Part shown: in pieces, positions 44,901-54,399 of the stretch
Position numbering within the stretch: the first letter of the stretch is position 1
Layout of the letters: each line of letters begins with the position of its first letter
Assembly (NCBI GenBank): GCA_000328365.1
Contig: KB308638.1
Span: forward strand, 128,535-192,534
Source of the DNA: Capitella teleta
Lineage: Eukaryota > Annelida > Polychaeta > Capitellidae
DNA: 64,000 nt
Reading direction: 5' to 3'
The notes under the pieces: generated by a model
What the model was told of the DNA's origin: nothing
Databases searched by the model: none
Seen by the model: only the letters and a program-made list of their open reading frames with translations
Translations under genes and position numbers: made by a program

Positions 44901-46367
44901 TTCAATTTTTTTAGTGTTCGCAACAGTAGCACAAAAACTGTTGCTAAACTTGGCTTAAGAAATCAGGAAAAAGTATACATTGATTCCTCGCCAAACACGA
45001 GTGAGTTTGAAGGGTCCATGTGTGTTTGCTTTTGTCATGAGGGGAATCTAGGCTCTGCTGCAGAATGATGTAGTTAAAACATGGTGATGGGCGTGCTCTT
45101 AAGGGATGCATGACTGGCCATTAAACACAAATTTAAGTAGTGCATGCAGTTGTCAAATCAAGTCATGCATGGGGCTTAATGTTTCTCTCTGGGTGGAGTC
45201 TTTATTGGGCTTCACTGCTCATTTTATTTCCATGTATCTAGTATTCTTTACAGTTGAATTGTAGTTTCATGGAAATTCCACAGTAGAATTTTATTGAATC
45301 ATGTCTTCTGTGAATAACAAGTGCTTCTTCTCTCTGCTTTGTGTGATCAGCCAATGAGGAGAGGACTGGTATCTTGGCGGAAGAGAAGGACAGATCTGGT
45401 ACTTTATTTGCATGTTGTTAAGCCACTCTGTGTCTCGAGTCATCTGCGTTTCTCAAAACAAAATCCATGGTTGAACGCTGATTTACTAAATTAACAAATT
45501 CTTTGAACGCTGAATTCTGTGTTTGAAATGAGGAGATGCTGAGATTCTGTTGAAGATCTCTGAGTGATGACAGAACAGAGCGGTGTTATTGTTCGTTAAG
45601 GCTTGCACCATTTTATGCTTGTTTTCATTTATGCTTAGTTTCCCTTCATGACAACACTTAGATTTTCCGTATCGTCCCATTTTGTGCGTTTTCAGGGTTT
45701 GTCCTGCTAGGGATGACGTCTGTGGAGAATACTGTTACGTAACCCAAAAGAAAATTCATGTTAACTTTAATCATTTGTATTTTTTTAATGCACGAAGAAT
45801 GCTCCTTTTCAAACAATCTGCTTTTCTTGAATTATTTTCTCTATCTTCATTTCATTTTAGCATAATAAATAATAATTTTTAACTTCAATATTTCACTTAT
45901 ACTTATCGAACATAATTCATAGATTATTGGATAATTATACTGTTTAAACCTTCTTTTTTTTAAATTAAATTCATTCTTGTAATAATTCTAAGAGCCATGC
46001 ATCTTTTTTGACGGTGCCTGTTTCTTGTTACCAGGTTCTGGTGATGCTGAGCGTGGACAGGCGTATGATGACGAGGAGGAGGCTGTGGCCTACAGTTACT
46101 CCTTCTTCCATATCATGTTCATGTTAGCCTCCGTCTACATCATGATGACTCTCACCAACTGGTACAAGTAAGTCACATTTCACAAGATCAACGCCGCACG
46201 CCAACTCCTCTCCCTTCAGACCAAGTGGCGATGATAACAATGATTACAAGTTCCTGCAGTCAAACGAACCTGCGATGTGGATCAAGATCGCCTCCAGTTG
46301 GGTGTGTCTGCTCATCTACGGATGGACCCTCCTCGCTCCCATGATCCTCTCTGATCGTGAATTTTAA
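41970..46367 (+). CDS. SERINC: Serine incorporator family multipass membrane protein
   Basis: Constitutive exons: 41970-42002, 42520-42684, 42744-42937, 42992-43074, 43134-43271, 43324-43403, 43459-43552, 43610-43696, 43753-43900, then one of four alternative exons (44104-44183, 44294-44376, 44503-44603, 44915-45000), an optional 45351-45398, then 46035-46167 and 46220-46367. With the first alternative and no cassette the product is 460 residues (human SERINC1 is 453). Hallmarks are the cysteine-rich [10 protein letters not shown] start, [30 protein letters not shown], and [13 protein letters not shown] with [10 protein letters not shown]. About ten hydrophobic helices can be seen. Family role: membrane proteins, scramblase-like in vertebrates, first linked to serine-derived lipid synthesis. 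The alternative exons encode the cytoplasmic loop before the last helices, between the CVLYAR segment and the acidic [12 protein letters not shown]. Confidence 0.95.
44104..44183 (+). other. SERINC: SERINC mutually exclusive exon 1
   Basis: 80 nt, enters in phase 2, leaves in phase 1. Encodes [13 protein letters not shown] then [10 protein letters not shown]. Closest of the four to the vertebrate SERINC1 loop, which starts SSIRTSNNSQVNKLTL. Confidence 0.88.
44294..44376 (+). other. SERINC: SERINC mutually exclusive exon 2
   Basis: 83 nt, phase 2 in, phase 1 out. Encodes [19 protein letters not shown] then TTINESSGP. Acceptor TTTGTAG, donor GTGAGT. Confidence 0.8.
44503..44603 (+). other. SERINC: SERINC mutually exclusive exon 3
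   Basis: 101 nt, phase 2 in, phase 1 out. Encodes [18 protein letters not shown] then [16 protein letters not shown]. Acceptor CTCTTGGCAG, donor GTGAGT. Longest of the set. Confidence 0.85.
44915..45000 (+). other. SERINC: SERINC mutually exclusive exon 4
   Basis: 86 nt, phase 2 in, phase 1 out. Encodes [17 protein letters not shown] then [12 protein letters not shown]. Acceptor TTTTTTTAG, donor GTGAGT. Confidence 0.85.
45351..45398 (+). other. SERINC: SERINC optional cassette exon (48 nt)
   Basis: Phase 1-1 and exactly 16 codons, so it can be skipped without a frameshift. Encodes an acidic, charged insert [15 protein letters not shown]. Acceptor GTGTGATCAG, donor GTACTT (a weaker donor), which suits optional inclusion. 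Confidence 0.65.
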
Positions 46368-47241
46368 ATGAGCAGCTGGGCTTGATTATATTGCTTGGAT
46401 GAACTTTTTGTCGAATCAAATACGGTTACATAAATGATTGATGTGTGTTCTTCTGTAAAATAATCTGTTTTTTATTAAAATGCATTTCTGACTTTCACTT
46501 TTTTTTTCACTCTTATCTTCAATATTCTCAATTGCAATAAAAGTAAACTTTAAAGTAGTGTATGAAGTAATACAAATGTACATAGAACAAACCATAGAGG
46601 TTTTTTTGCTCTTTGATATTTCGTTTCATATTCGATCGCGATTGAGAGAATTTTTTTTTCTCGTAATTTGATTTGTGAAAGGTGTCATTAATGACGAGAT
46701 GTATTTTTGAGGGGTAATTATTTTGCACATTAAAGGTGGATGTTGTACAATGCATAAGTGGAAAGAACCTTTTATTGTTAACCCTACACCTACTCACAAA
46801 AATTCACCTTTTTGTATTTTTTTGTCTTTCAGAATCACACTTTGTACATGATCACTTGCTGGTTTCTATGTTTTCATGTCGATGTTTGTATTCAAGTATG
46901 GTCAGGAATAAAATTGTCTTAAAGGCAGAAACTTCTTCAGTTCTTAGGTCTGTTATAATATTCATAAAATCAAATTTATAAGTCATATTTTATGGCAGAA
47001 TCTTACATGATACATGTAGTAGCGACAGCTGCCGACATGCTGGACACATCATTTCATCCTACTCAAATAAAAATCTATGAAATGCTAAAAATTTCACATT
47101 TCTGTTCAACGCATAGCAGCACCCGTTTTTTACATTTTAAAAATGAATAAATTATTATTAATGTTATTATTAAATTATCACCCTATATCAACATGCTTTT
47201 TGTATTTGGAAATTTGCATGGCTCTCAGATGAGAACTAGAG
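46368..47241. other. SERINC and KLHDC9 3' regions (tail-to-tail)
   Basis: ATTAAA at about 46474, followed by a T-run, is the likely SERINC polyadenylation signal. The rest is AT-rich with short frames of no recognisable content. Confidence 0.5.
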
Positions 47242-48219
47242 TCAGAACACCTCCATGACCCAACAGTCGGAGTGAATGAATCCCTTGGCTCCCTCCCCAC
47301 CGTGGATCACAATTTTATCTTTGTAAGCACAGCAGATGTGTCCCGCTCTCTTCACCACCGATTCCCCCAATCGGTGCCACTGGACAGTCGGCTTAGTGAT
47401 CAACAGATACATATCTCCAACAGGGTCCCGACTCTTCCCATCGAAAGTTTCCCCTCCGTGAATAAAAATTGCATTCAAGGCAAACAAGGAAACATGCAGC
47501 TTGCGGCCACAAGGAGGCTTCGACATGGGACAGGAGAGATCCAGTTTGCGAATAAGGTTCGACACAAATTCAGCCGGTTCCCCAAGAGCTTTCATTCCTG
47601 AGTGCACTTCGACTGTTTTGTCTGAACGACCACCAAGGATGAAGAGGGATGAGTTCATTCCATGCGCTGTGTGTCCTGAACGCGACTCAATGTACAGATT
47701 TGAAATTGAGTAACTGAACCCAGATTGGATACTTCCTTTGAGAACATAGGCGTTTCCATGGCGACGCTGCATCCTTGCGCTACCATCACGGCCGCAGATA
47801 AAGATATCCCCGTTGCTAAGAAGGGTGGCCGTATGAGAACTTAAGCCTCCGCCCTGAGGGAAGCCAGAGGTCTTTGGGAAGAGCCACTTCTGCTCATCAG
47901 TATCGTAGACAAACACGTTAGTTGATCGCACTTTTCCGTCCCATCCCCCAATCACATAGATGTAACGATTGTTGACAGTGACGCATGCATGGTGACTCAA
48001 GGCGGGAGATTCAGGACTCTTCACTTCATTCCAGATGCGATCTCCAGCCAAGTCAATTCGATACATTTTATTGAGTGGGCATTTGCTGAGTTTTTTGTCA
48101 ATGCCTCCATGAATATACAGAACATCATTCAATATACAGCCGATGTGATGGGCCATTGTGGGCCCCGTTGGAGAGAGGATTTCTGTTGAAATCACATTTT
48201 CTGAGGCTTTGCGTGCCAT
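47242..48219 (-). CDS. KLHDC9: Kelch-domain protein, KLHDC9-like
   Basis: A single intron-free frame of 325 residues from ATG 48219 to the stop at 47242 (human KLHDC9 is 349). At least six kelch blades are visible by their GG turns: LYIHGGID, IYVIGGWDG, IFICGRDG, LFILGGRSD, IFIHGGETFDG and IVIHGGEG. KLHDC9-specific marks are GLSSHTATL, then GRDGSARMQRRHGNAYVL, then SRSGHTAHG, which distinguish it from KLHDC1/2/3. A beta-propeller built only of kelch repeats is expected to bind proteins; the molecular role of KLHDC9 is poorly known (family knowledge). It is the only gene here besides the ZNF800-like and coiled-coil genes with its coding region on one exon. It is head-to-head with ZNF800. Confidence 0.88.
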   Translation of the reverse strand: MARKASENVISTEILSPTGPTMAHHIGCILNDVLYIHGGIDKKLSKCPLNKMYRIDLAGDRIWNEVKSPESPALSHHACVTVNNRYIYVIGGWDGKVRSTNVFVYDTDEQKWLFPKTSGFPQGGGLSSHTATLLSNGDIFICGRDGSARMQRRHGNAYVLKGSIQSGFSYSISNLYIESRSGHTAHGMNSSLFILGGRSDKTVEVHSGMKALGEPAEFVSNLIRKLDLSCPMSKPPCGRKLHVSLFALNAIFIHGGETFDGKSRDPVGDMYLLITKPTVQWHRLGESVVKRAGHICCAYKDKIVIHGGEGAKGFIHSDCWVMEVF

Positions 48220-49917
48220 TTAGACTCAACTTTCAGCTGCTAGAAGCTCTGAAAATCAGAGAATTGCACATAATGAATAAGGAGCATAAAGATAGATCAG
48301 GTCACTTAGATACATTAGAGCCATGTCATTTATGCATTTCATAATAACCAGCTTAATTCACCTAGAGTGGGGGTTATACGAAGCCTTTGGTTTGTGTGAC
48401 GATTCGTGCAGCTTTGCTGCTAGGTTGTGTACTACAGTACTAGTATGCCATACTTGAAGTCTGAAGCCATGATGATGATGATCCTTGGCTTGGGATAGTA
48501 CGGATACATCAGCTAGATCTCTATGTGAGTATGTCCATGGCGTTTCGCTGTAGTTTTTTAAGGTTAACTATAAGTATCATAGTATGTCAGCTAGGCTTTG
48601 AACTATTACACTTTATTTAACATTCAACTTTAATATTATGTATTATATAATTACTAAATTATTATAGTATCAATAGTAGCACAGATTCTCGGGCGAGGTC
48701 TGTGAGACCCATTGGGCTCGCTGTAGACTGTAGTGTAGTATGTCAGCTATATCAATAGTATTAGTACGTACTAACGTAGTATTAGTGTCACCCACTAGAC
48801 CACTGTATAATACACTGTGCATAACATTCAGAAGTCATGCAATTAACCATTAATTGTATCAACAGTTTCCCAACATAATCCAGTCTTTAACTTGGTTAAA
48901 CTGACGTTGTTAAGCATTCTCGACTGATAAACAGCAAAATTGTTAGCAACATCCGTATATTAAGAAGTGTCCCCTAACAGAATCATCCCAAAATGTGCGT
49001 TATGATAACACAAATCATCTAAATCGTGAAGCATAATGCAATCATAACGCATTTCTAATGCGCTATGATTTTTTAGTGCCTCAGCTTCCCGCAAGGTGGC
49101 GCCATTTCAAAATTACACATGCATCCCACAATGCCTTGCATTCAGTGTTAGTGGAACCGAAAACAACGCAGAAACCTCAACTCCATCTCTTGATCTCTTA
49201 ATTCTAAGGTATAGAGACTTCATTATTAAGCAACTTTATTCATTTACGTATCCCACGATGTGTCTTGTTTGCATATTATCGGTACCTGTAGCCCTTAAAA
49301 CCTGTCCGTAGTTAGGACCCTACCACCCCTCGTAGTGACCGAGAAACTGAAGGGAGCTTGCTCTTCGCCTGTTCGTGAATCCGCTTTCCTCTCGTTCAAC
49401 CCAAGCGCGGTCATCACTTGATATTTACTGCGAATCGCGTCCTCTATATACCGAACATTGTAAATTATCTTTTATAGTCTTCACTGGTTCATCCTTGTCT
49501 TTTTCATTCGTGAATTTTCGAGACTTGATAAATGTAATTGAATCTGTGACCTCACAATGAGAATCACATTGATGTAATATGAATTTGTTGCTGTGCCAAA
49601 AGTTTCTTTATTGTTTCAGTTGAATTAATTTCATTCACTTTTGAGTAATTTTTAGTTGAAAACAGTCCAGAGTTGGCATGACTTTGCTGTCGTGACCCCA
49701 TTTGGGGTCATTCTGTGTAAAATGTTGACTTTTGACACAAAGGCAAAGCCAAATGTCACATCCATGTATATGTCACAGATAGTGATTTTGAAGGAACATA
49801 TCGCCTAGTTTTAGTTCAGTCTTACAGACGATAGAGATAAATGTACCGGTTTCGATAATTTAAATTCAATTCAACTCCTTTTTCCTCAGATACTTGGGAG
49901 TATATTTTAACAACATC
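48220..49917. other. Intergenic between KLHDC9 and ZNF800 (shared promoter side)
   Basis: The region feeds two divergent genes. A possible non-coding ZNF800 exon ends near 49208 (CTAAG then GTATAG), and an acceptor TTTTTCCTCAG lies at about 49879-49889. A 14-bp inverted repeat with one mismatch (AATCATAACGCATT, 3-nt loop) lies at 49040-49070. No other gene is seen. Confidence 0.45.
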
Positions 49918-52900
49918 ATGTCAAGGCCAGATTTGTCCGTTCTCAAGCCTCCGATCCATCTTGGGATCTCAGGCGTTCGACACATCATGGAATGTATGGA
50001 AACCGGAACAGAAGAAGTGAAAAGTGCTCTCACTGAAGAATGTGACATCATCATTGAATGCAAAGTTTGCAAAAGCATGTTCCGTGCTCTGCCCAATTAT
50101 CTGGCTCACAAGCGTGTGTACTGTTTGGAGAGCTATCAAGACACTCGATTGTCATTCATACAGAGCCAACGGGAAGAGTACACTATGATTGTTCAACCAG
50201 AAGCACCTCCTGGTGATAATCAACCCGTTAACAACCAAGTTCACAAGTCATCCGGGAAATCTGCCGGGAAAACGGCACAAAATACAGCAGAGAGAACTAT
50301 ACTGGAATCAGCAGATCAAACAGCTCAGACTCCAAAATCAGAAGAAAAAGCAGGGCAAAAATTGGTAGAAAACGCAGCAACAAAATCAGAAGAAAAAGTA
50401 GCACAAAAAGCTGCTGAAAAAGCAGCACTTAAATCAGCTGAGAAAGCAGGGCCAAAATCCACAGGAAAAGCAGAACCAAAGTCTGCAGAAAAAGCAGCAC
50501 CAAAACCAGCAATGAAGTCCATACTAAAATCAGCTGAAAAATTGGAACATAAATTGTTGGTGGAGTCTACTGAAAAATCACCTGAAAAACCAGCAGAGGA
50601 ATCAGCTGAAAAAACAGCACAAAGTTCAGCACAGAAACAAGAGTCAGCAGAGGAATCGACCAAATCATCAGAGCCTCATTCAGAGGAACCCATGCAGGTG
50701 TCAGCTGATCAGTCCTCCAAATCAGCTGCTTTAGATTTCTATGAGAAGGCCATCACTCGGTGTCAAGTAAAGGGCTCAATGACAAAGGAAGGTCAAATTG
50801 TGCTGGAAGTTGTGGAAGGAAATCCGAATGCTATGACGCAGGTCGTCCAGAAAACAACTGAAGAAAGCCGTACTGATGAGAAGCCAAGAGCTGAGAAGAG
50901 AACCGCAGAAACTGAAGTAGAAGAAGTTGAGCAGGAGAAGACCGATGAGACTCAGTCACCCCACAGCAAGAAAGCGAAGATGTATCTACGGGAAAACCCC
51001 AAGCCCAAAGTGAGGCCTGCTGCCGTGGTGAGTAGGACGTACAAGGAGAGGCTGGAGGGCGTTCCTGGTTGCTGCATCACTTCCCTCAAGTGTCTGTTGT
51101 GCGGCTCAAAGCTCTCCTCGCATAAGAGTCTGTACAATCACATGATGAACATGCACTCCAGCACACGCACCTTCTACCCATGTCCATACTGTCAGCAATC
51201 CTTCTTGAAGCCTTATTCTGTCGTCCTCCATCTGGAGAAACAGCACAAGAAGAGTAAGCGGCAGGTCTTGCGGATGAAAGCGAGGCTCCGTAGCATGGCG
51301 TTCAAGAAGCTTGTCAGTCACAGCAAGAATTCAATAGTTATTCACAACGAAGATGAATCGGAAGTTACTTTGGGGAATGATTGTCCTGGGGAGAAAGCCA
51401 ACAAGGCAGGGAAAGTAAAGAAAGGAGAAAAGAAAAAAGGAGAGAAAGAAGGTAAGGGAGGTATGATGGTCAGCAACATGAAGCCAGTTGTGTCCCTCAG
51501 TCCTTGCGTTGGCGTCCACAAATGCATTCCCTGTGGGAGATCTTTTGTGAAGAAGGACTCCTTGACGCGCCATCTGCCATTTTGTATGCATCGCAGGAAA
51601 GCGATCACGAATGAGCTGGATCCCGTTAAGGACGTGTCAGAAGAGGAGGCCCTGTCAGGTCCATTTGCAGACATTGATCTCTTCCGTGGCTTTACAGCTG
51701 ATATGATGAAGAAAGTGGAACATCTGATTGAACCCAAGATGAAACTGTGCAGGAAATGTGAGGCAGATTTTGAAACAGATGATGATCTGCACCATCATAT
51801 CGTCAAGCACCTGGGATTGAAGAGATTCAAATGCAAGCTTTGTAAGTTCAGTTGCCACACTCGCTCTGACTGCAAGTACCACCTCCAAAGCAGCCACGGT
51901 TCCAAAGTGTTTGGATTCTCCCTGTTGCAATTCAGAGAGTACATCATTGATCTTCACCCAGATAAGCCTCTTCCTCGCCGTGACAGGAGTCCTCGTAAGT
52001 ATATTAAGAGCGCTGATGCAACAACTAAAAGTCGAAGCAAGAAAGCAGAATTGGTAGAAACAGTGAAAAGAAGTGAAGTGCTTACCTCAAAAGTGTTGGA
52101 GATTGACCCGATGGAAGATGATGAAGTGGTAGAGAAAGAGGAGAAGAAGAAAGCAAAGAGCAAAGAGGAGCCGAAGAAGAAAGTCGCCAAGAAAGAGAAA
52201 AAGAATGAGGATGAAAGTGAAATGCTGCAAGTTCTTTCAACGCGATCAGGAGTCAAGTACAAGAAGCCATCATTGGAGGAGATCCTGAAGACGAAGGAGA
52301 AAAGCGGAGAAGATGAGAGCAAAGGGGAGGATGCAAGGAAGTCTCCACCTGCCAAGAATAGCACTTCACATGATGCAAAGAAAGAAATTGTGAAGAGGAG
52401 AGAATCCTCGCGAGAGAAGAAACCACCCAAGGCGAAATTCAGTCCTGAGCCTTTCATGCCAGTCACTCAATACAAGAGCAAGTTTGTAGAGTATGCCCCT
52501 TCTTCAGCCAGGAAGAAGTTGAACATATCTGAAGACCCTTCCGTCAAAACTGACGTCACTCAAGCGCAAAAGAAGGAATCTCAAAAACCTCGCATCTCAC
52601 GAGAAAGAACTCGTACAACTCCTCCAAGAATTCTCAGGGATGCCAAATCTGGGCAGAAAAGCAAATCAGTGGCATCAGGTGTTGTACAGATGTCGGTGAC
52701 CCCCCTCACTGCCTCAGATCGGATGAAGAATAACCTTGGGCCAGTCACTGTCACCGCACTTGGGCCCATGACTCCACTCACTGCCTCAGACCTCTTGAAG
52801 AGCAACCGGCGTCAGTCTACTAATCCTGCCAGCCAATCACCGAGTGCTCAGCTTCCTCAATCTCCGCCATCTCCGTCTCTGAAGACTTTTGACCTCTCAA

Positions 52901-53304
52901 AGGCCAAGGTCATTCTCTCACCTCTAATGACTCCTGGGACTCCAAGCGAGCAACTGAAGATCAGCCAGAGTCTCTTAGCCAACACGAAGAGCCTCTTAGC
53001 CGGCTCAAAAACCATTGTCGTGGAGGACTCAAAATTGCCACGTCTTGCTCCTAAACCAGCCTCCAACAAGGACATTGTAGTTTTAGTGGAAAATCCAAGT
53101 GGAGTAAACAATGTGTTGAATGCCGTGGACCAAGCAGCGCTTCAGCAGACGCCAGTGTGCACCAATGTCATGTACGTTCTCAAGGACAACACTCTGACCC
53201 CAGTGACGCAGCCTCGAGCAGGCATGACGCTCGTCACCATTGGGGGCAACCCAGACGTCGCTGGATCGTGCAAAGTACTCTCGGCCGTCCCTATCCCAAA
53301 GTAA
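49918..53304 (+). CDS. ZNF800: C2H2 zinc-finger protein, ZNF800-like
   Basis: One exon of 1128 residues from ATG 49918. The frame stays open upstream of the ATG, but an acceptor at about 49889 suggests only a 5' UTR exon lies there. The N-terminus SGVRHIMECMETGTEEVKSA followed by ECKVCKSMF matches ZNF800 (SGIQQIIECFRSGT, ECKLCRSLF), including the atypical C2HC finger C48-C51-H64-C69. Five more fingers start at about residues 392, 422, 536, 611 and 639; the fourth has a wider histidine spacing. Residues about 112-260 are a Lys/Ala/Glu/Ser repeat of AEKxAxKS type, and the C-terminus is basic and Ser/Pro-rich. It is probably a nuclear DNA-binding regulator; vertebrate ZNF800 is reported as a repressor in enteroendocrine differentiation. 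It is much longer than human ZNF800 (664 residues) because of the low-complexity inserts. Confidence 0.85.
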   Translation: MSRPDLSVLKPPIHLGISGVRHIMECMETGTEEVKSALTEECDIIIECKVCKSMFRALPNYLAHKRVYCLESYQDTRLSFIQSQREEYTMIVQPEAPPGDNQPVNNQVHKSSGKSAGKTAQNTAERTILESADQTAQTPKSEEKAGQKLVENAATKSEEKVAQKAAEKAALKSAEKAGPKSTGKAEPKSAEKAAPKPAMKSILKSAEKLEHKLLVESTEKSPEKPAEESAEKTAQSSAQKQESAEESTKSSEPHSEEPMQVSADQSSKSAALDFYEKAITRCQVKGSMTKEGQIVLEVVEGNPNAMTQVVQKTTEESRTDEKPRAEKRTAETEVEEVEQEKTDETQSPHSKKAKMYLRENPKPKVRPAAVVSRTYKERLEGVPGCCITSLKCLLCGSKLSSHKSLYNHMMNMHSSTRTFYPCPYCQQSFLKPYSVVLHLEKQHKKSKRQVLRMKARLRSMAFKKLVSHSKNSIVIHNEDESEVTLGNDCPGEKANKAGKVKKGEKKKGEKEGKGGMMVSNMKPVVSLSPCVGVHKCIPCGRSFVKKDSLTRHLPFCMHRRKAITNELDPVKDVSEEEALSGPFADIDLFRGFTADMMKKVEHLIEPKMKLCRKCEADFETDDDLHHHIVKHLGLKRFKCKLCKFSCHTRSDCKYHLQSSHGSKVFGFSLLQFREYIIDLHPDKPLPRRDRSPRKYIKSADATTKSRSKKAELVETVKRSEVLTSKVLEIDPMEDDEVVEKEEKKKAKSKEEPKKKVAKKEKKNEDESEMLQVLSTRSGVKYKKPSLEEILKTKEKSGEDESKGEDARKSPPAKNSTSHDAKKEIVKRRESSREKKPPKAKFSPEPFMPVTQYKSKFVEYAPSSARKKLNISEDPSVKTDVTQAQKKESQKPRISRERTRTTPPRILRDAKSGQKSKSVASGVVQMSVTPLTASDRMKNNLGPVTVTALGPMTPLTASDLLKSNRRQSTNPASQSPSAQLPQSPPSPSLKTFDLSKAKVILSPLMTPGTPSEQLKISQSLLANTKSLLAGSKTIVVEDSKLPRLAPKPASNKDIVVLVENPSGVNNVLNAVDQAALQQTPVCTNVMYVLKDNTLTPVTQPRAGMTLVTIGGNPDVAGSCKVLSAVPIPK
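50250..50700 (+). repeat. Degenerate in-frame repeat in ZNF800 (Ala-Glu-Lys-Ser rich)
   Basis: Imperfect repeats of about 21-24 bases coding (K)SAEKAA(P/L)K-type heptads and octads, for example KAALKSAEKAGPKS then AEPKSAEKAAPKP. Predicted to be disordered or helical and likely to vary in copy number. Confidence 0.75.
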
Positions 53305-54399
53305 ACACTACGCAATGAAGAGTTGATTGTGTGTGCACGTATAATCATTGGATCATTGTGTGAATGCATATCATGCAGTGTGATGAAACTGCGATCGTTC
53401 ATGTGGAGATGTCGATTGAATTTGAGCTTCTCTTATTTTGTATTCATGTGGTCATGATTGAAGAAGGACTTTAGATACATCCATTTATTCCTTAATAGAG
53501 AGTTTGCTGTTTCATGATTTATTTAAAATTAAAGTTAAATTTAATATTCAATGTATAAATTGATATGATTGGTAAATTCTTGTTTATTTGATATCTTTGG
53601 ATTTTGCTTCCAACTTTGCTTTTTATTTTATTTTAATATATATATTTTTATAATGCTAGTATTCGTTATTATAATTTCTAAAATTAAGAATTCATTTCTG
53701 TGATAATTATTTTCCTCTGTTTAGTGAATTTTACATCCTCTGGTCATTTTCTTCCTTCTCCACCTTTTTCTCTTTCGGTAAGTCTCTTTAATTATTCACA
53801 ATACTTGCTGTTCGAATTAATTACATCTGATAAGCTTTCCCACTTACATTTTCTTCAAGCAAACTTAGTGACGTTTTTTACAGCATTTCTGTTTTGAGAT
53901 CTGATTTTGCCCTTTGTTCTTCCTGTCTTGATGTTTGTGTTTTGTTTTACAAAGTTTGTAAATAAACTCCCAATTATTCCCAAGATTCCCAATGTTTTGA
54001 CCTTTTTAATTGCCTTTTCATTTGTTCAATGGAGATGAGGATAAAATACTAGTGCACTGTTTCAAATAATAAATTTATTCATTCGATGATTGACAATTCA
54101 GAATAACATACATGTATACTATACTTAGGCCTACAAACAAAGACGTAGTAAACATTCAGTTCATTACGTGTAGGATTGAGTGTGACAGGACAAATGTACG
54201 TGACAAGTGACAACAGATGAACATCACTGACAGGCAATTTTTGAGAAATTAGGGCACAATAGTTTGCGCTTGGGCTCCTAACCTACAACAGATGCATGCA
54301 TTAGAAATAGGCTAATTTCCATATCGGATAGGCCTACTAGTAAGCCTGCACGTGGTAGGTTTTTTTGTTTTGTTTTTGTTTTATAGCGTTGCGTTATGA
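53305..54399. other. ZNF800 and ankyrin-gene 3' regions (tail-to-tail)
   Basis: AATAAA at about 53961 on the plus strand, followed by a T-rich stretch, is a plausible ZNF800 polyadenylation signal. On the minus strand the ankyrin gene probably ends near 54070 (TTTATT). No other gene is seen. Confidence 0.5.

Noticed and set aside
45682-45882. Open frame after a TTTTCAG acceptor, considered as a fifth SERINC alternative exon
   Set aside because: Although it is open in the right phase, it shares none of the motifs of the four exons and has no convincing donor.
50325-50663. Minus-strand frame of Phe/Ser/Ala/Asp repeats opposite ZNF800
   Set aside because: Antisense shadow of the AEK-type repeat in ZNF800.
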